The translations under genes were made by a program, and so were the position numbers. The notes under the pieces were generated by a model, which ran no database searches, was not told the DNA's origin, and worked only from the letters and a program-made list of their open reading frames with translations. Positions 23,334 to 31,783 of a stretch of DNA of 64,000 nucleotides are shown one piece after another (position 1 is the stretch's first letter; the number at the start of each line of letters is the position of its first letter). The DNA is from Streptomyces sp. NK08204 (lineage in GTDB: Bacteria > Actinomycetota > Actinomycetes > Streptomycetales > Streptomycetaceae): contig NZ_JAINVF010000010.1 in assembly GCF_020400585.1 (NCBI RefSeq), forward strand, positions 185,849 to 249,848. Direction: 5' to 3'.

Positions 23334-23758
23334 CGCTCCGCTTCCTGACGTCCTCGGGTGGTCAGCGCCGCGCACCCGCCGACGGCCGGCTCCGCGAGGG
23401 CCAGAGCCGTGAAGCGGCTGTCGCGTCACGGGACGAGCGGCATCGGCGGACGATCCGTCGTTCCCGGCGGTCTGGCGGCCCGGCGGGTCATGGGGCGCCC
23501 GGCACGTCGTCAAGCGGCTGGGTGGGCTTTCTCGGGCGGCTGGCGAGCCTCGGAGAGCCGGCCTGGCGCGCCTGGGCGGCCGGCGCGCCTGGGCCGGTCG
23601 GGTGTGCCACTGGGACGGCCGGGTTCCCCAGTGGGGGCCAGAAGGCCCTCCGGGCCGACCCCGGGCGGCGCGGGTACGCGCTCAGGCGGCCGGGTTGACC
23701 TCGGGCGGCGGGAAGCCGGTCACGCGGGCCGCTCTCCGGGAACGGGCAGGGAAGGCCT
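23334..23758. other. Intergenic region between the TetR gene and adenosine deaminase (convergent)
   Basis: No gene is supported. The stretch is very G-rich on the + strand and has imperfect short repeats (ggcgcgcctggg twice near 23566 and 23583, and several cgggcggc-like units). Long open frames here are composition artefacts. Confidence 0.6.
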
Positions 23759-24799
23759 TCAGGTGGTCGGGTGGGTCAGCCAGGTGTCGATGCCGGCCAG
23801 CAGCCGTTCCTTGACGTCCGTGGGGGCCGCCGAGCCGCGGACCGACTGGCGGGCCAGTTCCGCCAGTTCCAGGTCCGTGAAGCCGTGGGCCCGGCGGGCG
23901 ATCTCGTACTGGTCGGCCAGGCGGGAGCCGAAGAGCAGGGGGTCGTCGGCGCCGAGGGCCATCGGGACGCCGGCCTCGAAGAGCGTGCGCAGGGGCACGT
24001 CCTCCGGCTTCTCGTACACGCCGAGCGCCACGTTCGACGCCGGGCACACCTCGCAGGTCACCCCGCGGTCGGCCAGCCGCCTGAGCAGCCGCGGGTCCTC
24101 CGCCGCGCGCACCCCGTGCCCGATCCGCGAGGCGTGCAGGTCGTCCAGGCAGTCCCGGACCGACGCCGGGCCGGTCAGTTCGCCACCGTGCGGGGCGGAG
24201 AGCAGACCGCCCTCCCGTGCGATGTGGAAGGCGCGGTCGAAGTCCCGCGCCATGCCCCGGCGTTCGTCGTTCGACAGGCCGAAGCCGACCACGCCGCGGT
24301 CCGCGTACCGCACGGCCAGCCGGGCCAGCGTGCGCGCGTCCAGCGGGTGCTTCATGCGATTCGCGGCGACCAGGACGCGCATGCCGAGGCCGGTCTCCCG
24401 GGACGTCGTGTCCACCGCGTCCAGGATGATCTCCAGGGCCGGGATCAGACCGCCCAGCCTGGGCGCGTACGACGTCGGGTCCACCTGGATCTCCAGCCAG
24501 CCCGAGCCGTCCCGCAGGTCCTCCTGCGCCGCCTCCCGGACCAGCCGCTGGATGTCCTCCGGCTGCCGAAGGCAGGAGCGCGCCGCGTCGTACAGCCGCT
24601 GGAAGCGGAACCAGCCCCGCTCGTCCGTGGCCCGCAGCTTCGGCGGCTCCCCGCTGGTCAGTGCCTCCGTCAGCGCCTCGGGCAGGCGCACGCCGTACTT
24701 GTCGGCCAGCTCCAGGACGGTCTCCGGCCGCATCGAGCCGGTGAAGTGCAGATGCAGATGGGCTTTCGGCAGCTCAGAGAGATCACGTACACGCTCCAT
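23759..24799 (-). CDS. add: Adenosine deaminase
   Basis: A zinc-dependent hydrolase converting adenosine to inosine in purine salvage. The 346-residue protein has the metal motif in PKAHLHLHFTGSMRPETV (H16/H18), the catalytic Glu and His in SAPHGGELTGPASV, the metal or catalytic His in SRIGHGVRA, and the Asp pair in MALGADDPLLFG. Adenosine versus adenine specificity (ADE type) cannot be fully settled by eye, but HGGE and the length favour adenosine. ATG 24799 is chosen; an upstream in-frame extension is basic and unlike the family. Confidence 0.9.
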   Translation of the reverse strand: MERVRDLSELPKAHLHLHFTGSMRPETVLELADKYGVRLPEALTEALTSGEPPKLRATDERGWFRFQRLYDAARSCLRQPEDIQRLVREAAQEDLRDGSGWLEIQVDPTSYAPRLGGLIPALEIILDAVDTTSRETGLGMRVLVAANRMKHPLDARTLARLAVRYADRGVVGFGLSNDERRGMARDFDRAFHIAREGGLLSAPHGGELTGPASVRDCLDDLHASRIGHGVRAAEDPRLLRRLADRGVTCEVCPASNVALGVYEKPEDVPLRTLFEAGVPMALGADDPLLFGSRLADQYEIARRAHGFTDLELAELARQSVRGSAAPTDVKERLLAGIDTWLTHPTT

Positions 24800-24874
24800 C
24801 CCAGGATCCTGCCGTACGTCCCCGAAGTCGCGGTAGCGGTTTCCCTGAACGTGGTCTTGCTCGCACAAAGGGAC

Positions 24875-24908
24875 GGGGGCCGGCTCCCGGATCCGGAAGC
24901 CGGCCCCC
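24875..24908 (-). terminator. Terminator hairpin after aspC
   Basis: Perfect 10-bp arms (gggggccggc at 24875-24884 with gccggccccc at 24899-24908) form a stem about 50 bp beyond the 3' end of the minus-strand aspC and before add. Confidence 0.8.
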
Positions 24909-24955
24909 GCCTGGACCCGCACGGTCCCGCGCGAGCCCTGCGTGAGCAGCGGACG

Positions 24956-26182
24956 TCAGTCCCGCGCCTCCGCCAGCAGCTTCTGCACGCGGCTCACGCC
25001 CTCGACGAGGTCCTCGTCGCCGAGCGCGTACGACAGCCGCAGGTAGCCCGGCGTGCCGAAGGCCTCACCCGGGACGACCGCGACCTCGGCCTCCTCCAGG
25101 ATCAGCGCGGCCAGCTCGACCGTGTTCTGCGGGCGCTTGCCGCGGATCTCCTTGCCCAGCAGGGGCTTGACCGACGGGTACGCGTAGAAGGCGCCCTCGG
25201 GCTCCGGGCAGAACACGCCGTCGATCTCGTTGAGCATCCGCACGATCGTCCGGCGGCGGCGGTCGAAGGCCTCGCGCATCTTCGCCACGGCCTCCAGGCC
25301 GCCGGAGACGGCCGCGAGGGCGGCCACCTGGGCCACGTTGGAGACGTTCGAGGTGGCGTGCGACTGCAGGTTCGTCGCGGCCTTGACGACGTCCTTCGGG
25401 CCGATGATCCAGCCCACGCGCCAGCCGGTCATGGCGTACGTCTTGGCCACGCCGTTGACCACGATGCACTTGTCGCGCAGCTCGGGCAGCAGCGCGGGCA
25501 GGGAGACGGCCGCGGCGTCGCCGTAGACCAGGTGCTCGTAGATCTCGTCCGTGAGGATCCACAGGCCGTGCTCGAGGGCCCAGCGGCCGATCGCCTCGGT
25601 CTCGGCCTCCGAGTACACGGCGCCGGTCGGGTTGGAGGGGGAGACGAACAGGACGACCTTGGTCTTCTCCGTGCGGGCCGCCTCCAGCTGCTCCACGGTG
25701 ACGCGGTAGCCGGTCGTCTCGTCCGCGACGACCTCGACCGGGACACCGCCGGCCAGGCGGATCGACTCCGGGTACGTCGTCCAGTACGGCGCCGGGACGA
25801 TGACCTCGTCACCCGGGTCGAGGATCGCGGCGAACGCCTCGTAGATGGCCTGCTTGCCGCCGTTGGTGACCAGGATCTGGGAGACGTCGGGCTCCCAGCC
25901 GGAGTCGCGCAGCGTCTTCGCGGCGATCGCGGCCTTCAGCTCGGGCAGACCGCCGGCCGGGGTGTAGCGGTGGTACTTGGGGTTCTTGCAGGCCTCGACG
26001 GCCGCCTCGACGATGTAGTCCGGTGTCGGGAAGTCGGGCTCGCCGGCGCCGAAGCCGATCACCGGACGCCCGGCGGCCTTGAGGGCCTTGGCCTTGGCGT
26101 CCACGGCGAGGGTGGCGGACTCGGAGATCGCGCCGATTCGGGCGGAGACCCGGCGCTCGGTGGGAGGGGTTGCAGCGCTCAT
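24956..26182 (-). CDS. aspC: Aspartate aminotransferase (PLP-dependent class I)
   Basis: A 408-residue fold-type I aminotransferase of the Igamma subgroup, transferring the amino group between aspartate and 2-oxoglutarate. Visible elements are the N-terminal GFGAGEPDFPTPDYI, the substrate-side TPAGGLPELKAAI, the PLP-contacting SPSNPTGAVYSEAE and TDEIYEHLVY (Asp and Tyr of the cofactor site), the Schiff-base Lys in VAKTYAMTGWRVGW, and the carboxylate-binding Arg in GYLRLSYAL. The ATG at 26182 has a good family-like N-terminus. It is followed by a strong hairpin, so it is probably a single-gene unit. Confidence 0.93.
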   Translation of the reverse strand: MSAATPPTERRVSARIGAISESATLAVDAKAKALKAAGRPVIGFGAGEPDFPTPDYIVEAAVEACKNPKYHRYTPAGGLPELKAAIAAKTLRDSGWEPDVSQILVTNGGKQAIYEAFAAILDPGDEVIVPAPYWTTYPESIRLAGGVPVEVVADETTGYRVTVEQLEAARTEKTKVVLFVSPSNPTGAVYSEAETEAIGRWALEHGLWILTDEIYEHLVYGDAAAVSLPALLPELRDKCIVVNGVAKTYAMTGWRVGWIIGPKDVVKAATNLQSHATSNVSNVAQVAALAAVSGGLEAVAKMREAFDRRRRTIVRMLNEIDGVFCPEPEGAFYAYPSVKPLLGKEIRGKRPQNTVELAALILEEAEVAVVPGEAFGTPGYLRLSYALGDEDLVEGVSRVQKLLAEARD

Positions 26183-26594
26183 GGGGACATCGTTTCAGAC
26201 CGGAAACCCACGCGGCACGCCGGTTTCACCTGTAGGACGATATGGCTGACGCTGCAGGCCGGAGCATCCGGTCCGTGGGCCCTTGAAGGCACCGGCCGGC
26301 CCGGCCGGCGGTGGCGCGGAGCGTGACGGGGCGTGGCCGGCCGGGAGCGTGGCGCTGTCGATTGCGGTCGAGAAGGCGGCGGACGGAACGACCGGGGTGC
26401 GCGGTGTGAACAAGGGTCCGAATTCCGTGCCCGGCCAGGACGATCTTCGGTTCGACCGCCCCGGAGTGGTTCTTTCTGTTCGACGCCGGGCCGCAGACCA
26501 CGTACACTCTCACCTCGTTGGCCTTCAGCAGCCGCCGCCACAACCGGTGCACACCGAGCACCCGGCCGGATGCGGTACGTTGGGGGGCACACAA
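26183..26594. other. Intergenic region between aspC and tRNA-Trp
   Basis: This divergent promoter region holds no supported gene. It contains the start-proximal region of aspC (left) and the candidate promoter listed at 26479. Confidence 0.6.
26479..26508 (+). promoter_or_regulatory. Candidate promoter upstream of tRNA-Trp/secE
   Basis: TTCGAC (26479-26484) and TACACT (26503-26508) are separated by 18 bp. The elements fit a HrdB-type housekeeping promoter about 85 bp before tRNA-Trp. TACGTT at 26575-26580 is an alternative -10 nearer the tRNA. Confidence 0.4.
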
Positions 26595-26667
26595 AGGGTC
26601 GTAGCTCAATTGGTAGAGCACCGGTCTCCAAAACCGGCGGTTGGGGGTTCAAGTCCCTCCGGCCCTG
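26595..26667 (+). tRNA. tRNA-Trp (CCA)
   Basis: A 73-nt gene. Acceptor agggtcg pairs with cggccct, the anticodon stem ccggt/accgg encloses ctCCAaa (anticodon CCA), the T arm has ggttcaagtcc, and the discriminator is G, the tryptophan identity base. secE follows 107 bp downstream, an arrangement common to actinobacteria. Confidence 0.97.
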
Positions 26668-26774
26668 CTACACACACCGCCAGGATGTGTGCGTATGTAC
26701 GTACAGCAATGCACCGCCGTGCGGCTCAGGAACCGGGCGCGGCACGGCCACGACCCGGGATCAGGTGAGGACGA

Positions 26775-27062
26775 ATGACGGACGCCGTGGGCTCCATCGA
26801 CACGCCTGATGCCCAGGACGAGGTGCAGGAGTCCAAGAAGAAGGCCCGCAAGGGTGGCAAGCGTGCCAAGAAGGGCCCGCTGAAGCGCCTCGCCATCTTC
26901 TACCGCCAGGTCATCGCGGAGCTCCGTAAGGTTGTCTGGCCGACACGCAACCAGATGACGTCGTACACCACCGTGGTGATCTTCTTCGTCGTCATCATGA
27001 TCGCCCTGGTGACCGTGATTGACTATGGGCTCAACCACGCGGCCAAGTACGTCTTCGGCTGA
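26775..27062 (+). CDS. secE: Preprotein translocase subunit SecE
   Basis: SecE stabilises SecY in the Sec channel. The 95-residue protein is the single-helix form: a Lys-rich cytoplasmic N-terminus (KKKARKGGKRAKKG), the conserved amphipathic segment FYRQVIAELRKVVWPTRNQ (about 42-60), and one membrane helix (about 63-83). nusG follows 80 bp later, the usual secE-nusG pair. Confidence 0.97.
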   Translation: MTDAVGSIDTPDAQDEVQESKKKARKGGKRAKKGPLKRLAIFYRQVIAELRKVVWPTRNQMTSYTTVVIFFVVIMIALVTVIDYGLNHAAKYVFG

Positions 27063-27142
27063 GCCAAGAGCGAAGGGCGCCGTGGTACCGGCGCCCGTTT
27101 TCGCATGTTCCACCCCTATGTATCCAGGAAGAAGCAGCCATC

Positions 27143-27991
27143 GTGTCTGACCCGAACCTGAACGACGCCATCGAGCCGGACGAGACGGTGGACGACGAGC
27201 TTGACATCGTCGAGGGCGCGGACGAGCAGGACGAGTTCGAGGCTGCCGAGGCCGAGGCGGGCGAGCCGGCCGAGGAGGCCGCGCTGCACGTCGAGGACGA
27301 CGCCGAGGGCGAGGAAGCCGCCGAGGTCGAAGAGGCCGCCGAGGCCGAGGAGGAGACGGCTCCGGCCGCTCCGGTCGACCCGATCGCGGCCCTGCGCGAG
27401 GAACTGCGCACCCTGCCCGGCGAGTGGTACGTCATCCACACCTACGCCGGTTACGAGAACCGCGTGAAGACCAACCTGGAGCAGCGCGCCGTCTCGCTGA
27501 ACGTCGAGGACTACATCTTCCAGGCCGAGGTGCCGCAGGAAGAGGTCGTCCAGATCAAGAACGGCGACCGCAAGACGATCAAGCAGAACAAGCTGCCGGG
27601 TTACGTCCTGGTCCGCATGGACCTGACCAACGAGTCCTGGGGCGTCGTCCGCAACACCCCGGGCGTCACCGGCTTCGTCGGCAACGCCTACGACCCGTAC
27701 CCGCTGACCCTGGACGAGATCGTCAAGATGCTCGCCCCGGAGGCCGAGGAGAAGGCCGCCCGCGAGGCCGCCGAGGCCGAGGGCAAGCCCGCCCCGCAGC
27801 GCAAGGTCGAGGTCCAGGTGCTGGACTTCGAGGTCGGCGACTCGGTCACCGTCACGGACGGCCCGTTCGCCACGCTCCAGGCGACCATCAACGAGATCAA
27901 CCCCGACTCGAAGAAGGTCAAGGGCCTGGTCGAGATCTTCGGCCGCGAGACGCCGGTCGAGCTGTCCTTCGACCAGATCCAGAAGAACTGA
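27143..27991 (+). CDS. nusG: Transcription termination/antitermination factor NusG, with long acidic N-terminus
   Basis: NusG binds RNA polymerase and links elongation to Rho, pausing and the ribosome. The 282-residue protein carries an acidic, Glu/Ala-rich extension (about 10-78). The NGN domain starts at GEWYVIHTYAGYENRVKTNLEQR (about 94), with LPGYVLVRMDLT and the PGVTGFVG loop. The C-terminal KOW domain starts at FEVGDSVTVTDGPFATL (about 229). An insert rich in Ala/Glu separates the two domains. GTG 27143 has AGGAAG upstream. It is about 100 residues longer than E. coli NusG, as is typical of Streptomyces. Confidence 0.97.
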   Translation: MSDPNLNDAIEPDETVDDELDIVEGADEQDEFEAAEAEAGEPAEEAALHVEDDAEGEEAAEVEEAAEAEEETAPAAPVDPIAALREELRTLPGEWYVIHTYAGYENRVKTNLEQRAVSLNVEDYIFQAEVPQEEVVQIKNGDRKTIKQNKLPGYVLVRMDLTNESWGVVRNTPGVTGFVGNAYDPYPLTLDEIVKMLAPEAEEKAAREAAEAEGKPAPQRKVEVQVLDFEVGDSVTVTDGPFATLQATINEINPDSKKVKGLVEIFGRETPVELSFDQIQKN

Positions 27992-28182
27992 CGTCTTCGG
28001 CGATCTAAGCCACCGGCCAGGTCGGGCGGACTCACGCTGGGGGGTGACCCCGCCTGCGGGAGACCGTCTGACCTGCTCGGTTTTTGGCCGCACATCCATA
28101 CCCGTTATCGTTGTGCGGTATGCCTGCATCCGGGTGGTCCCCGGACGGCGGGCAGGACCCGAATGAAAGGACCCGGAGAGTA

Positions 28183-28617
28183 ATGCCTCCCAAGAAGAAG
28201 AAGGTCACGGGGCTCATCAAGCTCCAGATCCAGGCCGGTGCCGCCAACCCGGCCCCGCCGGTCGGCCCCGCGCTGGGTCAGCACGGCGTCAACATCATGG
28301 AGTTCTGCAAGGCCTACAACGCCGCGACCGAGTCGCAGCGCGGTTGGGTCATCCCGGTGGAGATCACGGTCTACGAGGACCGCTCCTTCACCTTCGTCAC
28401 CAAGACGCCGCCGGCCGCGAAGATGATCCTCAAGGCCGCGGGCATCGAGAAGGGCTCCGGCGAGCCGCACAAGACCAAGGTCGCCAAGATCACCGAGGCG
28501 CAGGTCCGCGAGATCGCCCAGACCAAGATGCCCGACCTGAACGCGAACGACCTGGACGCCGCCGCGAAGATCATCGCCGGCACCGCGCGTTCCATGGGCG
28601 TCACGGTCGAGGGCTGA
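28183..28617 (+). CDS. rplK: 50S ribosomal protein L11
   Basis: L11 binds the GTPase-associated centre of 23S rRNA; it is needed for RelA activation and is the thiostrepton-binding partner. The 144-residue protein has the N-terminal PPKKKKVTGLIKLQIQAG, the Pro helix PAPPVGPALGQHGVNIMEFCK, and the C-terminal RNA-binding domain with KITEAQVREIAQ...GTARSMGVTV. The ATG 28183 is preceded by CCGGAGAG. A Streptomyces-like arrangement of nusG, rplK and rplA follows the usual order. Confidence 0.97.
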   Translation: MPPKKKKVTGLIKLQIQAGAANPAPPVGPALGQHGVNIMEFCKAYNAATESQRGWVIPVEITVYEDRSFTFVTKTPPAAKMILKAAGIEKGSGEPHKTKVAKITEAQVREIAQTKMPDLNANDLDAAAKIIAGTARSMGVTVEG

Positions 28618-28719
28618 GACCCCACCCCCTAGTAGTCATGCGGCCGTGACCGGCCGCACGTGGCAGGGCCTGCTCGGCCCGAGGACCACGACTCCTTTCA
28701 GAACACACAGGAGCAAGTT

Positions 28720-29445
28720 GTGAGCAAGCGCAGCAAGGCTCTCCGCGCTGCGGACGCCAAGGTCGACCGGGAGAAGCTCTACGCCCCGCTCGAGGCCGTC
28801 CGTCTCGCCAAGGAGACCTCCACGACCAAGTTCGACGGCACCGTCGAGGTCGCCTTCCGTCTGGGTGTCGACCCGCGCAAGGCCGACCAGATGGTCCGTG
28901 GCACCGTGAACCTTCCGCACGGCACCGGTAAGACCGCCCGGGTCCTGGTCTTCGCGACCGGTGACCGTGCCGAGGCCGCGCGTGCCGCGGGCGCCGACAT
29001 CGTCGGTGCCGACGAGCTGATCGACGAGGTGGCGAAGGGCCGTCTGGACTTCGACGCCGTCGTCGCCACCCCGGACCTCATGGGCAAGGTCGGCCGCCTC
29101 GGCCGCGTCCTCGGCCCGCGTGGTCTGATGCCGAACCCGAAGACCGGCACCGTCACCCCCGACGTCGCCAAGGCCGTCACCGACATCAAGGGCGGCAAGA
29201 TCGAGTTCCGCGTCGACAAGCACTCGAACCTGCACTTCATCATCGGCAAGGCGTCCTTCGACGACGCCAAGCTGGTGGAGAACTACGGCGCCGCGCTGGA
29301 GGAGATCCTCCGTCTGAAGCCGTCCGCCGCCAAGGGTCGCTACATCAAGAAGGCCGCCATCACCACCACGATGGGCCCCGGCATCCCGGTCGACCCGAAC
29401 CGCACCCGCAACCTCCTCGTCGAGGAGGACCCGGCCGCCGTCTGA
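28720..29445 (+). CDS. rplA: 50S ribosomal protein L1
   Basis: L1 forms the mobile stalk at the ribosomal E site and is a translational repressor of its own operon in many bacteria. The 241-residue protein shows ETSTTKFDGTVEVAFRLGVDP near the start, VNLPHGTGKTARVLVF, the signature VLGPRGLMPNPKTGTVT (about 126-142) and GKIEFRVDKHSNLHFIIGK. GTG 28720 follows AGGAG. Transcription ends in the hairpin at 29491. Confidence 0.97.
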   Translation: MSKRSKALRAADAKVDREKLYAPLEAVRLAKETSTTKFDGTVEVAFRLGVDPRKADQMVRGTVNLPHGTGKTARVLVFATGDRAEAARAAGADIVGADELIDEVAKGRLDFDAVVATPDLMGKVGRLGRVLGPRGLMPNPKTGTVTPDVAKAVTDIKGGKIEFRVDKHSNLHFIIGKASFDDAKLVENYGAALEEILRLKPSAAKGRYIKKAAITTTMGPGIPVDPNRTRNLLVEEDPAAV

Positions 29446-29490
29446 GCCCCGCGCTCACCCGGTAGCCGCGTCACGGACGCGTAAGCAAAG

Positions 29491-29527
29491 GGCGGGCCCC
29501 TGCAACCATTCGGTTGCGGGGCCCGTC
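29491..29527 (+). terminator. Intrinsic terminator after rplA
   Basis: A long stem (ggcgggcccctgcaacc at 29491-29507 with ggttgcggggcccgtcc to 29527, one G-T pair) and a 4-nt loop are followed by tttctttg. Confidence 0.9.
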
Positions 29528-29616
29528 CTTTCTTTGTGCGACGACCTTCCGTACGACTGTCAGTGGCCTGGGTTACGGTGCAGGCACAGGACTCGCATCA
29601 GGGGTGGGACACCAAC

Positions 29617-30534
29617 ATGAAGAGCACGACCGTGCGCCGGACGACCCTTTCCATCGCAGTGGTGGCCGCGCTGGCCGGAGTGGCCGCCTGCGGCTCCTCG
29701 GACTCCGGCAAGGGCGGCGACAAGGCGGCCGGCGGGAACCCGATCCACGTCAACCCCATCGCCGCCCTGCGCTCCGCCGAGCAGTCCACCCAGAACGCCG
29801 ACTCGGCGAAGGTCCGCGCCACCATGTCGGTCGGCACCGCGATGTCGATGGACGCGACCGGCGCCTTCGCCTGGGGCCACGGCCTCCAGGGCGACCTCAC
29901 CATCACGTACACCGGCGGCAAGATGGCCGACGCGATGCGCAAGGCCGGCTCCACGTCCGTCGAGGCGCGCTACCTGTCGGACGCCTACTACGCCAAGATG
30001 AGCGACAAGTTCGCCCAGCAGACGGGCGGCAAGCACTGGCTGCGGTACGGCTACGACGACATGGCCAAGCTCGGCGGCGGCTCTGGTGCGTATCTGAAGG
30101 ACCAGATGCAGAACACCACGCCCAACCAGTCGGTGAAGATGCTGCTGGCCTCCGGCGATGTGAAGAAGGCCGGCGAGGAGACGGTCTCCGGCCAGCACAC
30201 CACGCACTACGCGGGCACGGTGAACGTGGCCGACCTCGCCGACCGCACCAACCACAACCTCACCGCCTCCCAGCTGGCGGACCTGAAGAAGCAGCTCACC
30301 AAGGCGGGCATCACCACGGAGCACGTGGACCTCTGGATCAGCGACCAGAACCTCCTGGTCAAGAAGGTCGAGAAGGCCGACATGGCCAACGGCCCCATGG
30401 TCAGCACCGCTTACTACAGCGACTACGGCGTGAAGGTCACCGCCGCCGCGCCGCCGACCGCCGACACCGTGGACTTCGCGGACATGATGAAGTCCGCCGG
30501 CGCCGCGTCGGGCGGCACCGGCACCATGTCCTGA
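29617..30534 (+). CDS. Secreted lipoprotein of unknown function (paralogue 1)
   Basis: A 305-residue lipoprotein. The signal peptide has a basic start (KSTTVRRTT), a hydrophobic core (LSIAVVAALAGVAA) and the lipobox LAGVAAC with Cys at about residue 25; a Ser/Gly/Lys linker follows. The rest resembles LppX/LprG-like beta proteins: repeated SAKVRATMSVG, MTYTGGKM-like strands, and a C-terminal VDLWISDQNLLVKKVEK strand seen in proteins that bind lipids or sense cell envelope. It is anchored outside the membrane. It lies between rplA and rplJ with the related gene at 30642, a position I remember from other Streptomyces. Confidence 0.85.
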   Translation: MKSTTVRRTTLSIAVVAALAGVAACGSSDSGKGGDKAAGGNPIHVNPIAALRSAEQSTQNADSAKVRATMSVGTAMSMDATGAFAWGHGLQGDLTITYTGGKMADAMRKAGSTSVEARYLSDAYYAKMSDKFAQQTGGKHWLRYGYDDMAKLGGGSGAYLKDQMQNTTPNQSVKMLLASGDVKKAGEETVSGQHTTHYAGTVNVADLADRTNHNLTASQLADLKKQLTKAGITTEHVDLWISDQNLLVKKVEKADMANGPMVSTAYYSDYGVKVTAAAPPTADTVDFADMMKSAGAASGGTGTMS

Positions 30535-30641
30535 CTCCGAAGAGCTGAACACCGGGAACCCCGGGAACCCGCTGAGGTACGCTCGCGATCTTGCTGTGCG
30601 CCGACCACGCACCAGCTGAGCGTTCCTCGGGGGGTTTTCCC

Positions 30642-31493
30642 ATGAAGTCGTCCATACGCATGCCGCTCGCCGCCCTGACCGCAGCTCTCGTCGCAACCGT
30701 GGCCGGCTGTACGGCGGCGGCCGACGGCGACAAGGCCCCCGGCAGGCCGCAGGCGGCAGCCGTCGACAAGGCCGTACGCAGGACGGAGGCCGTCGGCTCA
30801 CTGCGCTACCGCATCACCGGCCGGGTGCCCGGACAGCGGCTGGGCATCGAGGGGGCCACCGGCGCCAAGCCGGCCACCGGCCGGATCAGGATCACCTACC
30901 TCGGCAGCCCCGACGCGGACACGGCCGTCGAGCTGCGCCTGGTCGACGGCCACCTCTACGAGAGCATGAGCGAGCACGGTGTGCCCCAGAAGACCCATGG
31001 CAAGCACTGGGCGGACTTCGGCAGCACCACAGACGTCCGCTCCTACGGCGGGCTGAAGATGGACATGAGCGGAATGCGGGACCAGGCCACGCAGAATCCC
31101 GCCCGCGAGGCCGCGTTCCTCACCGCCGCCGAGAACATCCGCCGCACCGGCACCGAGACCGTCGGCAAGACCCGCACCACCCACTACACGGGCACGGTCA
31201 CCGTCCACGACCTGCGAAGCCGGTTGAAGGGCCTGGGAGGTCCCGGCCGCGCCGGACGCAAGCGGAGCCTGGACATGTATGCGCAGATGGGCGTCGATGA
31301 GCTGACCCTGGACGTGTGGATCGACGGGCAGGACCGCGTCAGGCGTCAGCGCATACGCGGCTTCGGCCGGCACGGCGAACTCGACCTGACCGCCACCTTC
31401 CGCGGCTACGGGAAGCCGGTGAGCGTGGCGAGACCTCCGGCCGGGGACACCGTGGTCGTTCCCGCGCCTGCGGCGCCCAAGGCCCGGGGCTGA
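30642..31493 (+). CDS. Secreted lipoprotein of unknown function (paralogue 2)
   Basis: A 283-residue lipoprotein related to the previous gene. It has a short basic N-terminus, a hydrophobic core (LAALTAALVATVAG) and the lipobox VAGC with Cys at about 23. Shared landmarks with paralogue 1 are GKHWADFG (GKHWLRYG in paralogue 1), RTTHYTGTVTVHDL (TTHYAGTVNVADL) and LTLDVWIDGQDRVRRQ (VDLWISDQNLLVKK). The similarity in order and spacing shows a tandem duplication followed by divergence. The likely fold is LppX/LprG-like. ATG 30642 has GGGGGG upstream. Confidence 0.85.
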   Translation: MKSSIRMPLAALTAALVATVAGCTAAADGDKAPGRPQAAAVDKAVRRTEAVGSLRYRITGRVPGQRLGIEGATGAKPATGRIRITYLGSPDADTAVELRLVDGHLYESMSEHGVPQKTHGKHWADFGSTTDVRSYGGLKMDMSGMRDQATQNPAREAAFLTAAENIRRTGTETVGKTRTTHYTGTVTVHDLRSRLKGLGGPGRAGRKRSLDMYAQMGVDELTLDVWIDGQDRVRRQRIRGFGRHGELDLTATFRGYGKPVSVARPPAGDTVVVPAPAAPKARG

Positions 31494-31511
31494 GCGCCTT
31501 TACGGCCCGAT

Positions 31512-31541
31512 TTGCTCGACGGCGCCCGGGTCCCGTACTCT
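31512..31541 (+). promoter_or_regulatory. rplJ: Candidate rplJL promoter
   Basis: TTGCTC (31512-31517) and TACTCT (31536-31541) are separated by 18 bp. They lie about 240 bp upstream of rplJ, leaving a long leader. Confidence 0.55.
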
Positions 31542-31544
31542 CTT

Positions 31545-31783
31545 GCAGAAGCCAAAGACCGCTGGTCGTTGCCGTGCGCTCGAGCGAGGGTGCGGTGGCC
31601 GAAGGATCCGCTGAAAAGTGGGCGACCCGCGCAGGTGACAGTGGAAGAACTCCCGGGGCAGACGCGTCACGCGTGTGCAGCCGGTCGAGTCCGCCCCGTG
31701 CGCCTGCGCCGGGGCGTTTCGTTTTCCCCAGTCCTCCTTCGGGTCCGCGCGGTCCGAATCACCCGGAAGGAGGCCGAGGCTCT
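31545..31783 (+). promoter_or_regulatory. rplJL untranslated leader, probable L10 autoregulatory leader
   Basis: About 240 bp of leader RNA precede rplJ. Near its end a hairpin (cgccccg at 31692-31698 with cggggcg at 31710-31716) is followed by tttcgtttt, like an attenuator. In bacteria the L10(L7/L12) complex binds such leaders and represses its own synthesis. The position and length fit; the kink-turn and binding site were not verified by folding. Confidence 0.5.
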
